Source: Parachitinimonas caeni (lineage in GTDB: Bacteria; Pseudomonadota; Gammaproteobacteria; Burkholderiales; Chitinimonadaceae). From it: 39,871 bases of DNA. The notes beneath the pieces were generated by a model, which made no database searches, had not been told where the DNA came from, and saw nothing but the letters and a program-made list of their open reading frames with translations. Location of the stretch: positions 1-39,871 of the forward strand of contig NZ_JARRAF010000040.1 of assembly GCF_030129945.1 (NCBI RefSeq). Reading direction: 5' to 3'. Positions 34,529 to 39,871 of this stretch are shown here, one piece after another. The position numbers were made by a program, and so were the translations under genes. The stretch's first letter is position 1; each line of letters begins with the position of its first letter.

Positions 34529-36190
34529 TCACCTCAACAACAACCAATACAAAAACAGCAGATTCAACCCCAGCGAACCCAGAGCTACGCCCCGCCACAC
34601 CCGCAAGGGCGCCCGCTCGGCCCAAGGGGTGTGCCGACGCACACTCAAGGGACGGGCCTCGCCGTGTTCCAGCGCCAACAACAACTCCTCGGCCGTCTCG
34701 AAACGGCGGGCGGGGTCTTTATCGATGGCTTTGAGCAACACCGACTCCAGCCAGCCCGGCAGATCGGGCCGGTAACGACTGGGCAAGGTCGGCGCACCAA
34801 ATTGCGGGCGCTGAAAAGCCTCGACCTCGCCATAGGGAAAACGGCCCGTCAGCAACCAGTACAGCGTCACGCCGACGGCATAGAGATCGGACTGCGGGCT
34901 GGCTTCGGCCCCCGCAAACAATTCGGGCGCCATATAGCTGGGCGTACCGGGGGTGAAGGGTCGGTGGGTCAGGCCGGGGCAGTGCGCCACGCCCAGATCC
35001 AGCAGACGCAGCTTGCCGTCCGCCCCCCAGTGCAGGTTGTCGGGTTTGATGTCGCGATGGACGATATTGAGCCGATGCAACTGGCCCAGTGCCCGGGCCA
35101 GACGCAGGCCGATGGCGACGCCTTCATCGGCCGACATCGGCTCGGACCGCTGCCGGCGGTGGGTCAACGTCTCGCCCTCGTACCAGCGCAACAGGTAGTA
35201 CAGATGCTGGCGGGCGACACCGGCTTTCACCTCGGCAAAGTGCGGCGGTGACAGCCGCTTCTGCAGCCACTCTTCCACCAACAGGGCCTGCGCGGCGTCG
35301 GCATCCCCTTCCAGCGTCGGTGGCAGGGTTTTCATCACCCAAGCCAGGCCGTGATCATCCCGCACCCGGTAGGCCAGGCTGCCCGGCGAATCGGCCAGGA
35401 CCGTTTCAATTTGCAGGGCTTCAAAGCGCTGGCCGGGCTTGAGGCGGGGCGGCAGCGGCAGACAGTTGCCACGCGCCAGCTCATCACCCAGATTGGCGGC
35501 CGGCAGGCCATCCACCCGCACCACCAGGGCACTCAGATTGTCACGGGCGCCCGCCTCCAGTGCGGCAGCCAGCAGGGCATCGCAGGCATGCTGTGGCTCG
35601 GGCTGGTTGCGCAGCAGTTCGCCGATATGCATGTCGGGCAAGCTGGTCCAGACGCCATCGCTCGCCAGTAGAAAAACATCCCCTTCGGCCGAGTCGCCGT
35701 CGCAGAAATCCACCACCAGATGTTCATCCAGCCCCAGCGCCCGCTTCAGCACATGGCGCATGGTGGCTTCTTCCCACACATGCTCCACCGTCAATCGGGC
35801 CAGTCGGCCAGCTGACAGCCGATACAGGCGACAGTCGCCGACATGCGCCACCGTAAAGCGACGGCCGCGCAGCACCAGTGTGGTCAGGGCCGCCAGCAAG
35901 GGTTTGCCCTGCGCACGCAGCCAGCGGTTATGGGCGTTCAACAGCCGGTCCAACGCGGTGGCGACCTCCCAGGTTTCGGGCGTGGCGTAGTAATCCGCCG
36001 CCACCGCCCGCACACTGCTGGTGGCCGCCAGCCGGCCATCAGCACAGCCGGAGACGCCATCGGCCAAGGCAAACAGCGCGCCTTTGCCCAGCAGCTGCGC
36101 GGCATCCGGCGTGACGCAGGCCAGTGCATCTTCATTGCGCTCGGCTTTGCCGGCGCTGCTGGCGGAACCGATGGTGAGCGCGAGGGTCAT
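34529..36190 (-). CDS. PP2C phosphatase / Ser-Thr protein kinase fusion of the nitrate cluster
   Basis: This 553-residue bifunctional protein begins with a PP2C domain (about 1-230). It has the metal-binding pattern RNEDA (Asp21), ADGVSGCADG (Asp44), HVGDCRLYR (Asp119), ASDGVW (Asp178) and ARDNL (Asp217). The kinase domain (about 255-510) has the Lys in AWVMK (Lys287), HRDIKPDN (Asp380, Asn385), DLG (Asp398) in place of DFG, and YMAPE (419-423). A single membrane helix at the end (about 535-551) anchors it to the inner membrane. Homologues sit between narK and nirB in pseudomonad nitrate clusters, so it may control nitrate uptake or reduction by phosphorylation; its targets are not known. The ribosome binding site is weak. 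It is flanked on both sides by the large repeats. Confidence 0.9.
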   Translation of the reverse strand: MTLALTIGSASSAGKAERNEDALACVTPDAAQLLGKGALFALADGVSGCADGRLAATSSVRAVAADYYATPETWEVATALDRLLNAHNRWLRAQGKPLLAALTTLVLRGRRFTVAHVGDCRLYRLSAGRLARLTVEHVWEEATMRHVLKRALGLDEHLVVDFCDGDSAEGDVFLLASDGVWTSLPDMHIGELLRNQPEPQHACDALLAAALEAGARDNLSALVVRVDGLPAANLGDELARGNCLPLPPRLKPGQRFEALQIETVLADSPGSLAYRVRDDHGLAWVMKTLPPTLEGDADAAQALLVEEWLQKRLSPPHFAEVKAGVARQHLYYLLRWYEGETLTHRRQRSEPMSADEGVAIGLRLARALGQLHRLNIVHRDIKPDNLHWGADGKLRLLDLGVAHCPGLTHRPFTPGTPSYMAPELFAGAEASPQSDLYAVGVTLYWLLTGRFPYGEVEAFQRPQFGAPTLPSRYRPDLPGWLESVLLKAIDKDPARRFETAEELLLALEHGEARPLSVRRHTPWAERAPLRVWRGVALGSLGLNLLFLYWLLLR

Positions 36191-36221
36191 GGGTGTGGTT
36201 TCTTTTCTTTGAACATCATCT

Positions 36222-36262
36222 TGGTGCTCACTTGTAGCGATTTCAGTTCAGCGCCGCAGGGC
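36222..36262. repeat. Partial left tip of the large repeat
   Basis: The stretch with GTGCTCACTTGTAGCGATTT and CAGTTCAGCGCC resembles the start of copy A (GTTCTCAAATGTAGAGATTC, CAGTTAAGCGCC). It lies just outside copy B, next to the kinase start, and looks like a remnant of another insertion. Confidence 0.5.
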
Positions 36263-36286
36263 AGTACAAATCTGAACCCCATTCTG

Positions 36287-36920
36287 GTTCTCAACTAATG
36301 AATTCCGGTTAAGCGCCTTACGGCGCGGTATTTAGGTGCGGGGGGTGCCCCGCAGGCACCTTCCTTTCTTTGTCTCGCCAAAGAAAGGAAGCATCGAGGC
36401 GCGATCCCGCTGCGCCGGTTGCTACGCAACTTCCCTCGGTCCGGGCCACTGGCCGGGCGTCGGCAGAACTCGCCCGTCCTGCGGCCGCGCTCAAACAGGC
36501 TGCCGCCGACTTCCCCCGCCCAGTGTCCCGGCCCTCGGCGGCTTAGAGGGCAGTAGGGGCTCGCTGTGGTTAGAGCTGTGGTCGGCCTCAAACTGCAAAC
36601 CGCTGTGAGCACACTCAATCTCTTCGCACGCCATGACTTCAGTCCCAAAACGGTTGCTATGCGCCCCCCTCCCATCTGAACCGCCGAGCACCGCAGACCG
36701 GCGTGGGGTCGTCCGGGGCGTTTGTCTGAGTCCGGCCGCAGGGCGGGCGAGTTTACGCACCGGCCACGCAGGGCGAGGAGCGCAGGGGACCCGAAGGGCG
36801 GTGAAGCTGGGTCGTCTTTCTTTGCCTTCTTTCTTTGACGAAGCAAAGAAAGAAGGGCGCATGCGGGGCGCCCCCCGCTCCCAAACCAACGCGCCATAGG
36901 GCGCTGAAAAACTCCGCATC
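36287..36920. repeat. Large interspersed repeat, copy B
   Basis: This second copy lies between narK and the kinase gene. Its tips match copy A in direct orientation, but its core (about 36399-36814) is inverted relative to copy A and slightly longer. The switch points lie in the CCTTTCTTTG / CAAAGAAAGG arms, so recombination through these inverted arms could have flipped the core. No gene of its own is credible. Confidence 0.85.
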
Positions 36921-36970
36921 ACCCTGGCTCCAGCCATGTGCCTAGCCAGAGCAGATAAGCAGCCCCCCCC

Positions 36971-38182
36971 TCACACCCTCGCCCCCGCAACCGCCGCCGC
37001 CCCCCACGTCGTCCGCCAGCGCAGCTTGACGCCATACAGCCCCAACCACGCCACCAGACCCATACTGGCGAACAACCACAGCCCCAGCTGATAACTACCC
37101 GTCGCCTGCTTGACCGCGCCCAGACCCGCTGCAAGCAGGAACCCCCCCACGCCACCCGCCATGCCGATCAAGCCCGTCATCACGCCGATTTCCTTACGAA
37201 AGCGCTGTGGCACCAGCTGGAACACCGCGCCGTTCCCACAACCGAGTGCCAGCATGGCGCCCACGAACAAGGCCAGCGCGGCATAGGCGTTGGGTAGATT
37301 CAGCCCTACCACCCCCAGCAAGACCCCGGCGGCGGTGTACACCCCCAGCAGGGTCCGCACACCGCCGATGCGGTCAGCCAATGCGCCGCCCAGCGGACGC
37401 ATCATCGAACCCGCAAACACACAGGCAGCCGTGTAATAGCCGGCGGTGATGGCGCTGAGGCCATACTGATCGTGAAAGTAACCGGGCAAGGCGCTGGCAA
37501 GACCCGCAAAGCCGCCGAAGGTGACGCAGTAGAAGAACATGAACCACCAGCTATCCTTGTCACCCAGTACCCGCAGGTAGTCGGCAATCGCCTTGGGGGC
37601 AGGACGTTCCGGTGCATTTTTTGCCAGCAGGCAGAAGGCAATGAACACGATAGCCAGCGGGATCACGGCAAAGCCGAATACGTTCTGCCAGCCAAAGGCG
37701 GCCGCCAGACCGGGCGCCAGCAAGGCGGCGAATACCGTGCCCGAGTTGCCGGCACCGGCTATCCCCATCGCCGTGCCTTGGTGCTGTGGTGGATACCATT
37801 GCGACGCCAAAGGCAGCGCCACCGCGAAGGAAGCCCCTGCCACCCCCAGAAACAGCCCCAGCAGCAAGGCTTGTTCGAGCGAATGAATGCCGAAATACCA
37901 GGCCGCACCCAGCGCCAGCATGACCACCACCTGCCCCAGAATGCCGGCTAGTTTGGGCGAAAGCCGATCTACCAGCAGGCCCATACCAAAGCGCAGAAAG
38001 GCACCCGCAAGAATCGGGGTCGCCACCATCAAGCCGCGCTGCTGAGGTGTCAGATGCAGATCTGCCGCGATCTGAATCGCCAGCGGTCCCAGCACATACC
38101 AGACCATGAAACTCAGATCGAAATACAGAAACGCTGCCAGCAAGGTCGGCCAATGGCCGGCTTTCCAGAAATCCCTGTTCAT
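36971..38182 (-). CDS. narK: Nitrate/nitrite MFS transporter, NarK/NasA type
   Basis: This 403-residue, 12-helix major facilitator belongs to the nitrate/nitrite porter group. It begins MNRDFWKAGHWPTLLAAFLYFDLSFMVWYVLGPLA, has the conserved Arg in FLRFGMGLLVDRLSP, and the nitrate-signature glycine-rich helices (MGIAGAGNSGTVFAALLAPGLA and GCGNGAVFQLVPQRF). AGGAG lies 7 bases before the ATG at 38182; the 20 extra residues of the longer frame were dropped. It follows the nasS-like gene with a 59-base gap and shares its transcript. Its job is nitrate uptake for the NasA-NirBD pathway. Confidence 0.93.
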   Translation of the reverse strand: MNRDFWKAGHWPTLLAAFLYFDLSFMVWYVLGPLAIQIAADLHLTPQQRGLMVATPILAGAFLRFGMGLLVDRLSPKLAGILGQVVVMLALGAAWYFGIHSLEQALLLGLFLGVAGASFAVALPLASQWYPPQHQGTAMGIAGAGNSGTVFAALLAPGLAAAFGWQNVFGFAVIPLAIVFIAFCLLAKNAPERPAPKAIADYLRVLGDKDSWWFMFFYCVTFGGFAGLASALPGYFHDQYGLSAITAGYYTAACVFAGSMMRPLGGALADRIGGVRTLLGVYTAAGVLLGVVGLNLPNAYAALALFVGAMLALGCGNGAVFQLVPQRFRKEIGVMTGLIGMAGGVGGFLLAAGLGAVKQATGSYQLGLWLFASMGLVAWLGLYGVKLRWRTTWGAAAVAGARV

Positions 38183-38241
38183 AGGTTTGCTCCTATCGGT
38201 ATGGATTGAGAGTTGAGACACATGAAAAAGGGGCCAGGCCA

Positions 38242-39396
38242 TCAGCTGGTGACGGCAGGCTCGGGTTCAGACCAGTGATGCCCTGCCCAGACCCTGCCAT
38301 CGACCAGAGTGGAAGTGCGCATGCCAGCAGCGGGCACTGACACCCCAGACAGTGCGGCTGCCGAGCGATAGAGCGCGGTCTGCTGCAGTCTGCTGACTTC
38401 CGTCAGCGGGTCGATTGCGCCCCGGATCAGCCCCCAGCGCCGAAACTGGTCGATGAACCACAAACCATCGGATAGCCAGGGAAAGTTCACCTGCCCGTGG
38501 TCGAAAAAGCACAAGGGATGGGCGTCGTGCCACTGCCGGCCCAGGCCATCCTGATAACGCCCCATGAAACGATCTGCAATGATCTGGCGGGGCAGCCCGA
38601 TCACTTCCGGAGCGGCCAGCATGTCAATCACATGGTCCGGGTCGGATTGCTCATCCAACCAGCGACAGCTATCGAGTACCGCCGCCATCAAGGCGCGGGC
38701 GGTGTGGCGATGACCCGCCAGCCACGATGCGCAGACCCCCAGTACTTTTTCCGGGTGATCCGGCCAGATGGCCTGGGAAGTCGTCACGGTAAAACCGGCA
38801 TTGCCGGCAATGGCCAGCGCGTTCCAGGGCTCGCCGGCACAGAAGCCCTGGATCTGCCCGGCCTGCAGGGCCGCCACCATGCGCTGGGGCGGCAAGGCAA
38901 TCAGATCGAGGTCTTGCAGGGGGTGGATACCCTGAGCTGCCAGCCAGTAGCACAGCCACATAGCATGGGTACCGGTGGTGGCGGTATGAGCCAGGGTGGG
39001 CCGCGCCCCCGAGCGCAATAGTGCTTTCAGCGATGGGCCATCACATACCCCCTGCTCGGCCAGACGGTTGGCCAGCGTAATCGCCTGACCATTGCGATTA
39101 AGGCCCATCAGCACGGCCATGGGCGTCGCTGGGCAGCCAATGCCCAGATGGCTGCCGTAAATCAGGCCATACAGGGCGTGTGCGGCATCCAGCTGGCCTG
39201 TAACGAGCCCATCGCGCAGCTGTGCCCAGGATGCTTGCTGCACCGGCTCAATCTCGATGCCGTACTTGCAGTCGAAGCCCAGTTCGGCCGCCAGCAAAAC
39301 CGGCGCGCAGTCGGCAAGCGGGATATACCCGACTCTCACCCGTGCTTTCTCAGGCTGCTGGCGATTCAAGTCAGACAGGTCGATGTCGATTGCCAC
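38242..39396 (-). CDS. nasS: NasS-like cytosolic nitrate sensor (NrtA-family binding protein)
   Basis: This 384-residue protein belongs to the NrtA/CmpA nitrate/bicarbonate-binding family: VRVGYIPLADCAPVLLAAELGF, the ligand-loop AHALYGLIYG, and TATTGTHAMWLCYWLA. It has no signal peptide, so it works in the cytosol. This is the mark of NasS, which holds the antiterminator NasT inactive until nitrate binds. nasT itself is not in the window and should lie elsewhere, possibly just beyond the right edge. The GTG start has AAAGGGA upstream. The leader just upstream has the hairpin layout expected for NasT action. A periplasmic transport role is unlikely without a signal peptide or ABC partner genes. 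Confidence 0.85.
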   Translation of the reverse strand: MAIDIDLSDLNRQQPEKARVRVGYIPLADCAPVLLAAELGFDCKYGIEIEPVQQASWAQLRDGLVTGQLDAAHALYGLIYGSHLGIGCPATPMAVLMGLNRNGQAITLANRLAEQGVCDGPSLKALLRSGARPTLAHTATTGTHAMWLCYWLAAQGIHPLQDLDLIALPPQRMVAALQAGQIQGFCAGEPWNALAIAGNAGFTVTTSQAIWPDHPEKVLGVCASWLAGHRHTARALMAAVLDSCRWLDEQSDPDHVIDMLAAPEVIGLPRQIIADRFMGRYQDGLGRQWHDAHPLCFFDHGQVNFPWLSDGLWFIDQFRRWGLIRGAIDPLTEVSRLQQTALYRSAAALSGVSVPAAGMRTSTLVDGRVWAGHHWSEPEPAVTS

Positions 39397-39423
39397 GACA
39401 ATCCCTTTCGCGTTTTACAGGCC

Positions 39424-39470
39424 AAAAAAAAGCGTCCGTTACCCGAGCGTTCTGCTCGGATAACGGACGC
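39424..39470 (-). terminator. Leader terminator of the nitrate cluster
   Basis: On the minus strand a 17-bp stem (GCGTCCGTTATCCGAGC paired with GCTCGGGTAACGGACGC, one G-U wobble) with loop AGAAC is followed by eight T. It sits 28 bases before the nasS GTG, that is, in the 5' leader rather than after a gene, so it acts as an attenuator. Confidence 0.9.
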
Positions 39471-39480
39471 CGTTGTCCGT
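39463..39480 (-). promoter_or_regulatory. ANTAR-type hairpin P2 (antiterminator)
   Basis: On the minus strand ACGGAC-AACGGC-GTCCGT forms a 6-bp stem (extendable to 8) with a six-base loop having A at position 1 and G at position 4, the hexaloop rule for ANTAR-protein targets. Its 3' arm is part of the terminator's 5' arm, so the two structures exclude each other. Confidence 0.75.
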
Positions 39481-39540
39481 CAACCCATGTGAAACCGGTT
39501 CAAGTCATGAACAGATTTCCACACCACGAACTCTGTTGGC

Positions 39541-39554
39541 CCACGCCTTTGTGG
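39541..39554 (-). promoter_or_regulatory. ANTAR-type hairpin P1
   Basis: On the minus strand CCAC-AAAGGC-GTGG forms a short stem with a hexaloop, again with A1 and G4. It lies 60 bases upstream of P2 in the same leader. The pair P1 plus P2 is the known recognition layout for NasT/NasR-type antiterminators. Confidence 0.65.
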
Positions 39555-39628
39555 TTACCTAATCGAGTCAGATCGAATCAGAGGTCTATTCCCACCGCCA
39601 TTGGCAGGAAGGGTTACCGCATTACCTA

Positions 39629-39644
39629 TGCAATTGCTGTGCCA
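39629..39644 (-). promoter_or_regulatory. Sigma-54 promoter of the nitrate cluster
   Basis: On the minus strand TGGCAC-N5-TTGCA matches the -24/-12 consensus exactly. It predicts a start near 39618 and a leader of about 220 bases containing P1, P2 and the terminator. Sigma-54 use fits NtrC-type control of nitrogen assimilation. I do not see NtrC sites in the repeat DNA just upstream. Confidence 0.8.
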
Positions 39645-39646
39645 GC

Positions 39647-39871
39647 TAGGCTCTGTTGACGTTTTGTTTCCGGTCGCGCCGGGCCGAGTTTTGGGGCAGG
39701 GTGAGGCAGGGTGAGAGAGGTTTAGCGAGCTAAATAAGCGAACCCTAACGACGCCATGCCCCAAAAATCGACCCGGCCCGGAGGGTTTCGCCGGATTTGG
39801 GCCTGCTGCCGCGTAAAAAATCGCTTGCTTAGCCCACAAAACCGCGCGCATTTTTACATGCAAAAGGCCCC
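39647..39871. repeat. TAGGCTCTGTTGAC-ended repeat with internal inverted repeat (runs off window)
   Basis: The segment begins with TAGGCTCTGTTGAC and continues GTTTTGTTTCCGG, matching the left half of the element at 13761. Inside it, CCGGGCCGAG...TTTTGGGGCA (39679-39698) is inverted at 39757-39781 with a spacer of about 58 bases. It abuts the sigma-54 promoter by two bases. No credible gene is seen; the 102-codon minus-strand frame here is Arg/Pro-rich and crosses the promoter. Confidence 0.65.

Noticed and set aside
36295-36937. Frames of 150-200 codons within the large repeats, also at 33915-34775
   Set aside because: They are Arg/Pro/Ala-rich products of a non-coding repeat, occurring in several frames and cut differently in each copy.
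39555-39863. 102-codon minus-strand frame at the right edge
   Set aside because: It runs through the repeat and across the sigma-54 promoter; composition is not protein-like.

Overview
The window looks like chromosome of a Gram-negative betaproteobacterium, most likely of the order Neisseriales. The pointers are a RmpM-like OmpA protein with no beta-barrel, the lolA-rarA pair, and the style of GyrA and SerC. Most genes are GC-rich. Species assignment is inference from gene style only, and no rRNA or tRNA gene is present.

Region 1 (1-8806) is a type VI secretion VgrG island. It holds the end of vgrG, DUF6484 and DUF2169 accessory proteins, a ketosynthase-like protein without the usual active-site cysteine context, a DUF4150 PAAR-like spike protein, a GHH/HNH nuclease toxin, a propeller-like putative immunity protein, a TIGR02270 protein and a thioredoxin-like protein. 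The toxin and immunity genes are visibly richer in A+T than their surroundings, as expected for an exchangeable cassette.

Region 2 (8858-25200) is mostly core genome. It contains a small DUF4190 membrane protein, a GNAT acetyltransferase, an MFS transporter with an overlapping 42-residue ORF, serC, two overlapping hotdog thioesterases, gyrA, a RmpM-like ompA, lolA, rarA, a dienelactone-hydrolase-like enzyme, a Nudix gene broken by one in-frame TGA, a divergent YciI/HxlR pair, a lipoprotein, and the nsrR-hmp nitric-oxide module with visible NsrR operators.

Region 3 (25247-27120) holds a secreted protein with five Cys-containing repeats and an unrecognised 135-residue protein in AT-rich DNA.

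Region 4 (27285-39647, all minus strand) is a nitrate-assimilation cluster read right to left: a nasS-like sensor, a NarK-type transporter, a PP2C-phosphatase/Ser-Thr-kinase fusion, nirB, nirD, nasA and cobA. Upstream of nasS I can read a sigma-54 promoter followed by a leader with two hexaloop hairpins. The second hairpin overlaps an intrinsic terminator, which is the architecture of a NasT (ANTAR) antitermination leader. Two copies of a roughly 600-bp repeat flank the kinase gene. Their tips are in direct orientation but their cores are inverted relative to each other. A second repeat family with the end TAGGCTCTGTTGAC occurs near 13.8 kb, at the nasA 3' end, and just upstream of the sigma-54 promoter at the window's right edge.
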